From the NCBI GenBank assembly GCA_013214945.1, contig JABSRT010000005.1:62001-126000 (forward strand): a stretch of DNA of 64,000 nt, written 5' to 3'. Positions 27,051 to 35,300 of this stretch are shown here, one piece after another. Positions within the stretch are counted from its first letter, which is position 1. Every line of letters begins with the position of its first letter. This DNA is from Gammaproteobacteria bacterium (lineage in GTDB: Bacteria; Pseudomonadota; Gammaproteobacteria; Enterobacterales; Psychrobiaceae). The notes below the pieces were generated by a model. It saw only the letters and a list, made by a program, of their open reading frames with translations. It did not search any database and was not told the origin of the DNA. The position numbers and the translations under genes are program-made.

Positions 27051-27740
27051 TTAACTAGCCGACAATAGCTCAGGTCTCAATTGAGGTTTTTTGGCATTAC
27101 GTTCACTGTATCGATCAACCAAAAACTGATTTTGATCTCTGGTTAAATACGTAAAGCGCATTAACTCTTCCATTACATCGACTATTCGGTTGCGATAGCC
27201 CGACGCTTTCATTAAACCCTCGTCATCAAACTCATTGTACGCTTTAGCGACAGAGGACTGATTAGGTATTGTCAGCATGCGCATCCATCGTCCTAATATT
27301 CTCATATTGTTTATTGCGTTAAAGCTCTGCGAGCCACCACTTACCTGCATCACGGCGAGTACTTTTCCTTGAGTTGGCCGTACGGCTCCAACACTAAGTG
27401 GGATCCAGTCAATTTGTGTTTTCATTGCACCAGACATATTGCCGTGAATTTCAGGCGACGACCAAACTTGAGCTTCTGACCATTGCACTAACTCTCTCAG
27501 CTCTAGCACCTTCGGATGATTCGCTGACTCGTTACTATCAAATAGCGGCAATCCTTTGGGGTTAAAGAACTTAACTTGTGCCCCCATCGCTTCTAAAATT
27601 CTACCCGCCTCTTCAGCAGCTAAGCGGCTATATGAATTATCTCGTAATGAGCCATATAACATTAAGACACGGGGCGGGTGTGCACTGATATTATTTGAGT
27701 GTGGAATAAGGTTAAATTTTTCATCTTGCAAGTAGCTCAT
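27051..27740 (-). CDS. arsH: ArsH-type NADPH-dependent FMN reductase
   Basis: A 229-residue flavodoxin-like protein that matches ArsH closely. The FMN-binding loop is [13 protein letters not shown]; the segments [39 protein letters not shown] and [18 protein letters not shown] are ArsH landmarks. ArsH enzymes oxidise trivalent organoarsenicals or reduce quinones, dyes and metals with NADPH. No other ars gene (arsR, arsB, arsC) is nearby. Instead the gene diverges from an ECF sigma gene, with mirror-image motif pairs in the 177-bp gap. This suggests it belongs to a sigma-controlled stress response here. A GGAG ribosome-binding site precedes the ATG. Confidence 0.9.
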   Translation of the reverse strand: MSYLQDEKFNLIPHSNNISAHPPRVLMLYGSLRDNSYSRLAAEEAGRILEAMGAQVKFFNPKGLPLFDSNESANHPKVLELRELVQWSEAQVWSSPEIHGNMSGAMKTQIDWIPLSVGAVRPTQGKVLAVMQVSGGSQSFNAINNMRILGRWMRMLTIPNQSSVAKAYNEFDDEGLMKASGYRNRIVDVMEELMRFTYLTRDQNQFLVDRYSERNAKKPQLRPELLSAS

Positions 27741-27769
27741 CGTGGCTCCAATTAATTAGTCATTTACCC

Positions 27770-27798
27770 ATAAGACGGCTCTGGTTTTAATAAGACGA
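27770..27798 (-). promoter_or_regulatory. Pair of CGTCTTAT motifs upstream of arsH
   Basis: On the reverse strand, TCGTCTTAT (27798-27790) and CCGTCTTAT (27778-27770) are spaced exactly 20 bp apart, the second ending 30 bp before the arsH start. Spacing and the CGTC core resemble -35/-10 elements of an ECF promoter. The pair mirrors the one in front of the sigma gene. Confidence 0.6.
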
Positions 27799-27855
27799 TA
27801 TAAAGTCAGCTATTTTTGCTATAAATGACAAAAGAATAAATTTAATCACTCATTT

Positions 27856-27884
27856 TCGTCTTTATATAAAGTGATTCGTCTTAT
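27856..27884 (+). promoter_or_regulatory. Pair of CGTCTT motifs upstream of the sigma gene
   Basis: TCGTCTTTA (27856-27864) and TCGTCTTAT (27876-27884) lie 20 bp apart, the second ending 34 bp before the sigma gene start. This is the same word and spacing as upstream of arsH, in the opposite direction. A shared, self-regulated ECF promoter is the simplest reading. Confidence 0.6.
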
Positions 27885-27917
27885 GATTGGGCTTTTTTAC
27901 ACAGGATTTAAAGTGAC

Positions 27918-28466
27918 ATGAATATTGAGAAAATTTGGTTGGAATACAAAACTGCATTACAACGATTTTTACACTCCAAGGTGTCAAATCAAGCCGATGT
28001 AGATGACTTATTACAAGAAATTTTAATTAAAACCTATAGCAATTTAAGTACCGTAAAAGATCAAACAAGCATTAAGTCTTGGTTATTCCAAATTGCTAAT
28101 CACACCATTATTGATTTTTATCGACAAAAAGCCAGAGACACAGCTTTAAGGGTAGAAGACACTTGGTATACAGAACAAGACAACGAAGTAACAAATGAAC
28201 TAACTGACTGTATCCTTCCATTTATTCAAGCGTTGCCCGCAGAGCATGCCACGTTATTACACGCGATAGATATTGAAAAAAAGTCACAGAAAGAATACGC
28301 GCAGCACCTTGGCATAAGTTACTCAACCCTAAAGTCTCGGGTTCAAAAGAGCAGAGTTTTGCTCAAAGGGATTTTTGATGATTGTTGCCATTTTAATATT
28401 GATGCCAAAGGCAATGTGTTTGATTATGAACGTAAGAACAAATCAAGGGGTCAGGGTTGTAGATGA
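27918..28466 (+). CDS. sigZ: ECF RNA polymerase sigma factor, SigZ type
   Basis: A 182-residue ECF sigma factor. Region 2 (about residues 10-75) includes VDDLLQEILIKTYSNL and SIKSWLFQIANHTIIDFYR, which contact core enzyme and the -10 element. Region 4 (about 105-155) contains EKKSQKEYAQHLGISYSTLKSR, written YSTLKSRVQKSR at its recognition helix. The tail with CCHFNIDAKGNVFDY is characteristic of the SigZ group. No anti-sigma gene is adjacent, which fits this group. Motif pairs shared with arsH suggest that it drives its own gene and arsH. A terminator follows the gene. The inducing signal is not visible. Confidence 0.85.
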   Translation: MNIEKIWLEYKTALQRFLHSKVSNQADVDDLLQEILIKTYSNLSTVKDQTSIKSWLFQIANHTIIDFYRQKARDTALRVEDTWYTEQDNEVTNELTDCILPFIQALPAEHATLLHAIDIEKKSQKEYAQHLGISYSTLKSRVQKSRVLLKGIFDDCCHFNIDAKGNVFDYERKNKSRGQGCR

Positions 28467-28515
28467 GCGATATAACCAGTAACTTTCTTACATAAATCCC
28501 GTTAAAATAACATAA

Positions 28516-28545
28516 AAAAACCGGTAATTACGATTACCGGTTTTT
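28516..28545. terminator. Bidirectional terminator between sigZ and the BCCT gene
   Basis: AAAAACCGGTAAT and ATTACCGGTTTTT pair over 13 bp around a 4-base loop, with A and T runs on both flanks. It can stop transcription from both convergent genes. Confidence 0.9.
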
Positions 28546-28596
28546 ATTTAAATGACTAAAAATTAGTATTCTGGCTGTATTTGCCAGTTTTACCAA

Positions 28597-30330
28597 TTAA
28601 GACAATTCGTTAACTTCTTTATCGCTGACACCATGTATTTTGGTGTCATCTTGTGCAAGCTCAGCATTTTCTTCACGCAGTGATTTCAACAGGCCGACCA
28701 TCATCAAGAGAATGACAAAGGTAAATGGCAACGCACCAGCGATACTCGCCGCTTGCAATGCTTTAAGTGCCTCTTTACCACCAAGCAGCAAAATGATTAA
28801 GGTCACGAACCCTAATACCATGCCCCAAATAATGCGCTGTTGAATCGGTGGACGACGCCCAAACGATAACAAGCGACCAAGTACTAAGGTGCCTGAGTCG
28901 GCCGCGGTTACAAAGAACACGACAACGACAAACAAGGCCATCACTTTTGCAACGGTTGCCGCAATACCCGGCGTTAAAACATCAAACGCGGTATAAATAG
29001 TGCCCGCATAATCCCAGTTATTAACCGCGGTATTATAAATGGACATATCGGCGCCATAAATGGACGCATGAATACCAGCAGAACCAATCACACCAAACCA
29101 GACTACAGCCACTAATGTCGGTACCAGCATGACCCCAACCACAAATTCACGGATTGTTCTACCGCGAGAAATACGCGCGATAAACATGCCAACGAATGCT
29201 GCCCAAGCCATCCACCAACCCCAGTAGAAGATAGTCCAACCACCTTGCCACGTACGTTCGTCTGCACTACGTGCGGTCCATAATGACATTTCAACAGCGC
29301 TCGATACGTATTCACCCAAGCCTGTTAATGTGCTGGCAATTAAGTAGTTTGCATCGCTGGCGACAAGGAAGTAACAAATGATTATGAGACAAATCCAAGT
29401 ATTAAGCTCAGAAAGTATTTTAATACCCTTGGCCACACCGGTTGTAGCTGAGAACGTTGCTATCGCCGTGATGACAACAATTGAGACAATAGTAACGGTT
29501 TGTGATTTCTCAGCCAGCAGACCCAGTGAAATAAGCCCTGAACCGATTTGTTCAACACCCAAACCTAGCGTAGTCGCAATACCGAAAATAGTACCGAATA
29601 CCGCAAGAATATCGACCGTATGACCAATAGGGCCATAAATACGATTTCCAATCAGTGGGTATAAGGCTGAACGCATCGACAATGGCAAACCTTTACGGAA
29701 CGCAAAATAAGCCAATGACAAACCAACGATCGCATACATTGCCCAAGCAACTAGTCCCCAATGGAAGATGGTTAAACGTAAACCACCAGACGCTGCTTCT
29801 GCCACTAAATGGTTTGGAATAGGGAAACCTTCGTCTCCCGGTAATAGCCCTGCACTAAGCGCTGCTTGCTTTGCTTCGAAAAAGCTCGCTACTGCCGCTT
29901 TAGCCTCACCGCTTAGGAAAGGGTTACCACCACTCCAGCCACTGGCGAAGTGAATCATTGGTTCGGACATCGAGAAAAATAACATGCCCGCGCCAGTACC
30001 ACAGCCAAATAGCATCGAGAACCACGCAAAATTGCTGAACTCGGGTCTGTCGCTGTCTTGGCCCAGTCTAATCTTGCCGCTTTTAGACGTTGCAACATAA
30101 ACACAGACCACAAACGCTGCTACCATCACAAGAATGTAATACCAGCCTAACGTTTGCTCGATCCAGCTTTTAACGCCTAAAAATTGGCTGCTGGCAGTTT
30201 TACCTAATAAAATAGTGTAGAGAATAAACACTGCAACCATAACGATCGCCGTGATGCCAAGGGTAGCGTTGAGACCCTTGAGAATACCTCTTTTTTCAAT
30301 GAGCTTATCTAGCTCTTCTTCGCTGTACAT
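28597..30330 (-). CDS. BCCT-family betaine/carnitine/choline transporter
   Basis: A 577-residue secondary transporter with about twelve membrane segments. The helix-3 motif GTGAGMLFFSMSEPMIHFA lines the betaine site, and YWGWWMAWAAFVGMFIARIS with GRTIREF is the family signature. A Trp-rich box of this kind holds the trimethylammonium group. Length is typical; the cytoplasmic C-terminus is short and rich in acidic residues, so osmosensing as in BetP is uncertain. It may be sodium-coupled or an exchanger like CaiT. It is followed upstream on the same strand by a gamma-butyrobetaine-hydroxylase-like gene at 30464, 133 bp away, suggesting that its cargo is gamma-butyrobetaine or carnitine. AGGAAA precedes the ATG. 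Confidence 0.9.
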   Translation of the reverse strand: MYSEEELDKLIEKRGILKGLNATLGITAIVMVAVFILYTILLGKTASSQFLGVKSWIEQTLGWYYILVMVAAFVVCVYVATSKSGKIRLGQDSDRPEFSNFAWFSMLFGCGTGAGMLFFSMSEPMIHFASGWSGGNPFLSGEAKAAVASFFEAKQAALSAGLLPGDEGFPIPNHLVAEAASGGLRLTIFHWGLVAWAMYAIVGLSLAYFAFRKGLPLSMRSALYPLIGNRIYGPIGHTVDILAVFGTIFGIATTLGLGVEQIGSGLISLGLLAEKSQTVTIVSIVVITAIATFSATTGVAKGIKILSELNTWICLIIICYFLVASDANYLIASTLTGLGEYVSSAVEMSLWTARSADERTWQGGWTIFYWGWWMAWAAFVGMFIARISRGRTIREFVVGVMLVPTLVAVVWFGVIGSAGIHASIYGADMSIYNTAVNNWDYAGTIYTAFDVLTPGIAATVAKVMALFVVVVFFVTAADSGTLVLGRLLSFGRRPPIQQRIIWGMVLGFVTLIILLLGGKEALKALQAASIAGALPFTFVILLMMVGLLKSLREENAELAQDDTKIHGVSDKEVNELS

Positions 30331-30463
30331 AAATTTTCCTAAAGCATGATTATGGTTTAATTATTTTTTGTTCTTGTTATTTCTTATTTACCTTATGCTC
30401 AGTGGAAGACACAGCCGCCTATTTTAACCTATATAGATGCCCTATTTAAGAAACCTTTATGAA

Positions 30464-31552
30464 TTACTTAGATAACATCCGTATTTTGCTGTCCACCTCG
30501 CCATGATCGATGTAATACCCTCGCAAGTGCCGCTCACCCGTACTGGGATCAAACGCTGTGCGTCCATGCAACACACGTTTATTATCAAAAATCATCATTT
30601 CACCCGCTTGCAACTTTAACTTCAGCGCGTATTTGTTTTGCCGAATCCGCTGCATTAAATTCTGATAAGCACGATAATAATCAACTAACTGACCATCTTT
30701 ACTATCGACACAAACAGCTAAGTGGGCGTTAAAAATAAAGTGCTTTATTTGGCCATTTTCTTCGCTAATAAGCGGATGTGAAAAACGGATATCACAGTGT
30801 TGATCATGAAAGCGAAATGGCATTTTTCGTGAGCACAACAGTTGATAAAACGTCGGCTCTTCACGGCGTAAATCTTGGGCAATCGCAAAACCATCGGCCA
30901 ACACTGACTCGCCGCCTTGCGCGTTATTGGTCACGCAATGCAAAAATTGATAGCCCGGTGGCATTTCTTGATTCGGTAAATCAGTATGTAACGCCAGCGC
31001 AACAGCGGTATACGCTAAATTATTAGGCTCAGCTTTATTAAGTACCTCAAACATCACCCCAAAATTTGTTTCACGCTTAAAACCGATTAAATCACCAAAC
31101 TGCTCGCCACCCTGCTCGCTAACTAAATTTGAAATAATCACTAAGCCATTCCGCTTTAAAGTTAATAACATTTCCTTTAAACCAGCTGCACTTACGCAGC
31201 TTAGTGCACTAAATTTAGCGGGCACAACATCGCTAAGCCAGCAGTCGGTAGTTGTCGCTGCCGGATCAGTTAACTGACATGCATGAGCATAATCTTTCAG
31301 CAATTTATTTGGGAACAACGACCGTTTTTTTTCATTGGGCCATTGCAAGCTAACACCCTGTTGATCAAAGCTAATATCCGAAGGTTCTAGATCTATCGAG
31401 ATCTGGGTTAGGTCAAATTGACGCTCTCCCGTTTGTGGATGAAAACCAGATGGATCGACATCTCTTAACCAGATGTAAGGATAAAAAGAATGGTTATTAT
31501 CGAGCCAAGTTATTTGTAGAGCGCCCAAGGCGCTTTGCACATGTTTAATCAC
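30464..31552 (-). CDS. Gamma-butyrobetaine dioxygenase-like Fe(II)/2-oxoglutarate enzyme
   Basis: A 362-residue TauD/TfdA-fold enzyme of the gamma-butyrobetaine hydroxylase group, which makes L-carnitine from gamma-butyrobetaine. Metal ligands are His189 and Asp191 in LHTDLPNQEMPPG and His329 in RVLHGRTAFDP; the Arg in RHLRGYYIDHG should bind 2-oxoglutarate. The N-terminal accessory domain (residues 1-95) starts with the usual TWLDNNHSFYPYIWLRD, but the zinc-binding cysteines known from eukaryotic homologues are absent. The start appears to be GTG (31552). Its neighbour is a BCCT transporter on the same strand. A related N-methylated substrate is possible. Confidence 0.78.
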   Translation of the reverse strand: MIKHVQSALGALQITWLDNNHSFYPYIWLRDVDPSGFHPQTGERQFDLTQISIDLEPSDISFDQQGVSLQWPNEKKRSLFPNKLLKDYAHACQLTDPAATTTDCWLSDVVPAKFSALSCVSAAGLKEMLLTLKRNGLVIISNLVSEQGGEQFGDLIGFKRETNFGVMFEVLNKAEPNNLAYTAVALALHTDLPNQEMPPGYQFLHCVTNNAQGGESVLADGFAIAQDLRREEPTFYQLLCSRKMPFRFHDQHCDIRFSHPLISEENGQIKHFIFNAHLAVCVDSKDGQLVDYYRAYQNLMQRIRQNKYALKLKLQAGEMMIFDNKRVLHGRTAFDPSTGERHLRGYYIDHGEVDSKIRMLSK

Positions 31553-32012
31553 AGGAGTAAGTATCCAAAATAAGAATGGTCATAACGAAGATTAAAAATA
31601 CCAACCGCCTCAATTAACCGTTACAGCTGCGACATGAAACGAAAAAAAGGACAACAGTTCGTATAATTGACTGAGAGCTTATTCAGTACAAAAGTGCGGG
31701 GGCGGCCACCAATCGTGGCGTTTAATATAAAGGGGATTAAAATTCATACCGTATCTTTACCCTGATTTACTACATTGGTCAATCAACAACGCGCGGCGCA
31801 AAAACATCGCAAAGCGACTAACTCGGCAACGATTGCGATGACTTTGGTAATTTCACGGCTTATACCAGCACCATTAATCCTGCGTTGACTTCATGCATAA
31901 TAGCTATTGATTCGTTAAATTTTTATTCGTGTCGCTTTTTATTTATTGTGCCCTGTTGTGAATTACGCTAATTTAAACTCCTGTTTAAATTTTGGATTAA
32001 CACTAACACGCC
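31553..32012. other. Intergenic region between divergent genes, no gene seen
   Basis: 460 bp between the dioxygenase and the alpha/beta hydrolase. No ORF with coding character, terminator or RNA gene was found. It should contain the promoters of both genes. Confidence 0.5.
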
Positions 32013-32912
32013 ATGATATCTCAGCAGTCCTTATTTATTGAAAACGATGACCATCGCATTCACATGCGTTATATTTCGCCAAGTCAGCCGACTGAGTTAC
32101 CCCCGGTGCTCATGCTCCATGGTGCGATTGAAGATGGCCGTATTTTTTACTCTAAATCAGGAAAAGGCCTTGCGTGTACCATTGCCCGTGCCGGTTACCC
32201 AGTCTATGTCATTGATATGCGCGGTCGTGGCTTGAGCACGCCCATAATTGGTGAAGATAACAATCATGGTCAACTTGAAGGCATTGTCGAAACATTGCCG
32301 CAATGTCACCAATGGGTGCTCGCACGCCATCCCTCTCATCAAAAAGTACATTGGCTTGCGCATTCATGGGGCGGCGTATTAATGGCGTCGGCTTTAGCAA
32401 GATTACCGACATTACATCAAACCGTAGCGTCGCAAGTGTTCTTTGGCAGCAAACGAACGATCGAGCAATGGAGCTTTGAGCGAGTTATTAAAGTTGAGTT
32501 TTTATGGAAGCGATTTGGGCCTTGGTTAGCAAAACGTAAAGGACATTTTCCCTTTAAACAATGGAAATTAGGCAGCGACAACGAAACTTATTTGTCGATT
32601 CAAGAAAGCCAGTTGTGGGTGCGAAAATCACCCTGGGCAGATCCGCGTGATAATTTCGATTATGGCGCAAACGCAAAAAACACGGCATGGCCACCTACGT
32701 GGTTTATTGCCGCGAAAAATGACACCTTGCTCGGTCATCCCGAAGACGTACGCCGCTTCGCGCAAGAAGTTGGCAGTGGCACGATGACCATTTTGTCAAA
32801 AGCCAACGGCAATGCGCGTGACTATGATCATATTAATATGTTGACCCACCCGAACGCAGTAGATGATTATTTTGGTGACGTTATTGAATTTATTCAACAA
32901 GCCAGCGCTTAA
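32013..32912 (+). CDS. Alpha/beta hydrolase
   Basis: A 299-residue cytoplasmic hydrolase. The catalytic triad can be placed as Ser in LAHSWGGVL, Asp in KNDTLLGHPEDV and His in YDHINMLTHP. The oxyanion loop is MLHGAIEDGR, and MRGRGLS follows strand 4. There is no signal peptide or membrane helix. Ester or amide substrates are likely but unknown; resemblance to lipase/esterase-like lysophospholipases is general. It stands alone, with no clear ribosome-binding site before its ATG. Confidence 0.8.
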   Translation: MISQQSLFIENDDHRIHMRYISPSQPTELPPVLMLHGAIEDGRIFYSKSGKGLACTIARAGYPVYVIDMRGRGLSTPIIGEDNNHGQLEGIVETLPQCHQWVLARHPSHQKVHWLAHSWGGVLMASALARLPTLHQTVASQVFFGSKRTIEQWSFERVIKVEFLWKRFGPWLAKRKGHFPFKQWKLGSDNETYLSIQESQLWVRKSPWADPRDNFDYGANAKNTAWPPTWFIAAKNDTLLGHPEDVRRFAQEVGSGTMTILSKANGNARDYDHINMLTHPNAVDDYFGDVIEFIQQASA

Positions 32913-32954
32913 TTAAACTTGCACCTTTGAGTTTTGCCCGAATTCATGTTCTAA

Positions 32955-33007
32955 GAGAAACTTGGGAGAAACTTGGGACAGGCATAAAAATATCACTGAT
33001 ATTCAAT
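32955..33007 (+). repeat. Tandem 11-bp repeat plus a dispersed repeat (copy 1)
   Basis: GAGAAACTTGG occurs twice in tandem (32955 and 32966). It is followed by GGGACAGGCATAAA and a TATCACTGATA palindrome ending TTCAAT (32975-33007). The latter part recurs imperfectly at 38388-38421. It looks like a remnant of an intergenic repeat family, perhaps mobilised by a transposase elsewhere. Confidence 0.55.
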
Positions 33008-33136
33008 GGTTTTTTTCAAAATTGTTTTCAACCGCAGCCGCGGCCGATCATCAATAATAAATTAAGCGAGTCACTGAATAAATCTGTCACTGCTGCAGCC
33101 CTTACCTAATGGCATAACGATGATTTTACTGGGGGT

Positions 33137-33168
33137 AAAAAAATAGCCACCGAGTTAATCGGTAGCTA
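33137..33168 (-). terminator. Terminator of the nucleoside ABC importer operon
   Basis: On the reverse strand, TAGCTACCGA pairs with TCGGTGGCTA (one mismatch) and is followed by seven T. It lies about 50 bp after the last permease gene. Confidence 0.8.
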
Positions 33169-33217
33169 ATGTCTTAAGTAATATGACTTGATTAATGCAT
33201 CTTGAAAAGAGTGCTGA

Positions 33218-34192
33218 TTAGCGCTCTTTTACATAGGGAACACCAATTGCCTTGGGTGCAATCGCCTTACCGATAAAACCAGCGAGCAATACCACGGTCA
33301 AGATGTATGGCAATGCCTGCATTAACTGAGTAGGTACTTGACCAATCAGTGGCAGTTCCACGCCTTCTAAGCGTACGGTTAACGCCTCTAAGAATCCAAA
33401 CAACAAACACGCTAACATTGCGGTCTTAGGTCGCCATTTACCAAAGATTAATGCAGCAAGGGCGATATAACCTTTGCCCGCAGACATTTCACGAATAAAC
33501 GATGCATTTTGTCCGGTTGACAGGTAGGCGCCAGCGATACCACAAAGTATGCCCGCGCAGATAACTGCACGATATCTCAGCCAAAAAACGGATATGCCTG
33601 CAGTGTCTACCGCCTGCGGGTTTTCACCCACCGCTCGTAAGCGCAGCCCAAATCGGGTTTGATACACCACCCACCAAGTAACGGGCACAGTAACAAAAGC
33701 AAGATAAACTAAGGCGTTATGGCCACTAATTAGCTGCGAGTAAATCGGGCCAATAAAGGGTACTTGTGCCATTGCTACGGCACCAGGTAACTCAATAGCA
33801 TAAAATCTGGCATCACCAGTTAATAGCGGTGTTTGACCACCTTGATGAAACCAAGCTATGCCTAACACAACGGTTAAACCCGACGCCAAAATATTGATCG
33901 CCAAGCCACTAACTACTTGATTGCCCTTATGACTAATACAAGCAAAACCATGTAACAGCGCCATGCAAACAGAAACCGCCATCGCCGCGCTCAGCCCTAT
34001 CCAGGCCGAGCCAGTAACCGAGGCGACTGCAGCCGCGGCAAAAGCACCGGCCAACATTTTTCCTTCAAGCCCAATATCGACAATGCCTGAACGTTCTGAA
34101 AACAAACCGGCCATCGCACAGAGAATCAACGGCGTCGATACACGAATGGTAGAGTCTAATGTAGAGAGTAATATCAGGGTAAAATCAGACAT
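33218..34192 (-). CDS. Nucleoside-type ABC permease, NupQ/YufQ-like
   Basis: A 324-residue permease of the BPD_transp_2 family with about eight to ten membrane segments. GLFSERSGIVDIGLEGKMLAGAF near the N-terminus and GFACISHKGNQVVSGLAINI are hallmarks of the second permease of BmpA-type nucleoside importers. LRAVGENPQAVDTAGISVFW is the cytoplasmic coupling region. It overlaps the upstream permease gene by 8 bp and ends the operon before a terminator. Substrates of relatives are purine or other nucleosides. Confidence 0.9.
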   Translation of the reverse strand: MSDFTLILLSTLDSTIRVSTPLILCAMAGLFSERSGIVDIGLEGKMLAGAFAAAAVASVTGSAWIGLSAAMAVSVCMALLHGFACISHKGNQVVSGLAINILASGLTVVLGIAWFHQGGQTPLLTGDARFYAIELPGAVAMAQVPFIGPIYSQLISGHNALVYLAFVTVPVTWWVVYQTRFGLRLRAVGENPQAVDTAGISVFWLRYRAVICAGILCGIAGAYLSTGQNASFIREMSAGKGYIALAALIFGKWRPKTAMLACLLFGFLEALTVRLEGVELPLIGQVPTQLMQALPYILTVVLLAGFIGKAIAPKAIGVPYVKER

Positions 34193-35300
34193 TAGTAGTC
34201 TCCTTTTTGCTGTATAACTTTAAAAATAGCTTTTCCACACTCGGTTTAATCATTAATGACAGTGCGCCACAGAACAAGATAACTAAGCCTTGAATCACTA
34301 CCACCAGATCTCGGGTAATCGTAGGCACCTCAAATGAGAGTTCAGCGCCGCCTTGGTAAAGCGCGCCAAACAACAAACTCGCGATCACAATGCCAATTGG
34401 GTGATTGCGTCCCATCAGAGCAACGGCAATACCGGTAAAACCAGCGCCAGCAACAAAGTCTAACAACACACGTTCTTGCGCGCCCATCACTTCATTAATG
34501 CCAACCATGGCCGACATAGCACCAGAGATACACATGGTAATAACAATGACACGACGGGTATTAATACCAGAATATACAGCGGCGTTATCGTTGAAACCGA
34601 TCATGCGGATCGCATAACCTAACCGGGTATGCCACAGTAATAACCACACCAATACACAGCAAATTAAGGCAAGAAATATTGAGATATTTAACGGACTATT
34701 GGCAATATCGATTCCGATGACTGCAAACAGTTCTTGGATAGATGGCAGTGTAGCGGCCGCCATAATACTACGGGTTTGCGGAGCCATGCTGCCAGGTTCA
34801 ATCAATACATTAACCAGTAAATACACCATGAGCGCCGAGGCAATAAAGTTAAACATGATCGTGGTGATAACCACGTGCGAACCACGATAAGCTTGTAAAT
34901 AGGCCGGTATAAATGCCCAAGCGGCACCAAAAGCGGCACCAGCGGCAATAGCAAAGGGAAATAGTGCCCACCAAGGCATAAAGCTGTCTAAGCTCATACA
35001 CATCAAGCCGACACCAAGCCCACCGATATACGCTTGACCTTCGCCACCGATATTAAATAACCCGGCATGAAATGCCACTGACACGGCAAGTCCGGTAAAG
35101 ATAAAGTTGGTGGTATAATACAAGGTATAACCAATGCCTTCATCGTAGCCAAACGCACCCGTGATAATGTACTTCACTGCCTCGAGCGGACTTTCGCCGA
35201 TCAGTAAAATAATCAAACCCGAGACAAAAAAGGCCAAACAGACATTAATTAAAGGGATTACCCCAACATCAATCCAGACCGGTAATGTTTTGTTACTCAT
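34185..35300 (-). CDS. Nucleoside-type ABC permease, NupP/YufP-like
   Basis: A 371-residue permease with about nine membrane segments. FTGLAVSVAFHAGLFNIGGEGQ is the diagnostic stretch of this permease type, followed by RGSHVVITTIMFNFIASAL. LRxxG-like coupling appears as YAIRMIGFNDNAAVYSGI. It overlaps the ATPase gene by 4 bp (ATGA) and the next permease by 8 bp, so the three genes are tightly coupled. It forms the translocation channel with the protein encoded at 33218-34192. Confidence 0.9.
   Translation of the reverse strand: MSNKTLPVWIDVGVIPLINVCLAFFVSGLIILLIGESPLEAVKYIITGAFGYDEGIGYTLYYTTNFIFTGLAVSVAFHAGLFNIGGEGQAYIGGLGVGLMCMSLDSFMPWWALFPFAIAAGAAFGAAWAFIPAYLQAYRGSHVVITTIMFNFIASALMVYLLVNVLIEPGSMAPQTRSIMAAATLPSIQELFAVIGIDIANSPLNISIFLALICCVLVWLLLWHTRLGYAIRMIGFNDNAAVYSGINTRRVIVITMCISGAMSAMVGINEVMGAQERVLLDFVAGAGFTGIAVALMGRNHPIGIVIASLLFGALYQGGAELSFEVPTITRDLVVVIQGLVILFCGALSLMIKPSVEKLFLKLYSKKETTNV

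Noticed and set aside
32927-33109. 60-codon ORF after the alpha/beta hydrolase
   Set aside because: It runs through the tandem and dispersed repeats, has no ribosome-binding site and no protein-like pattern.
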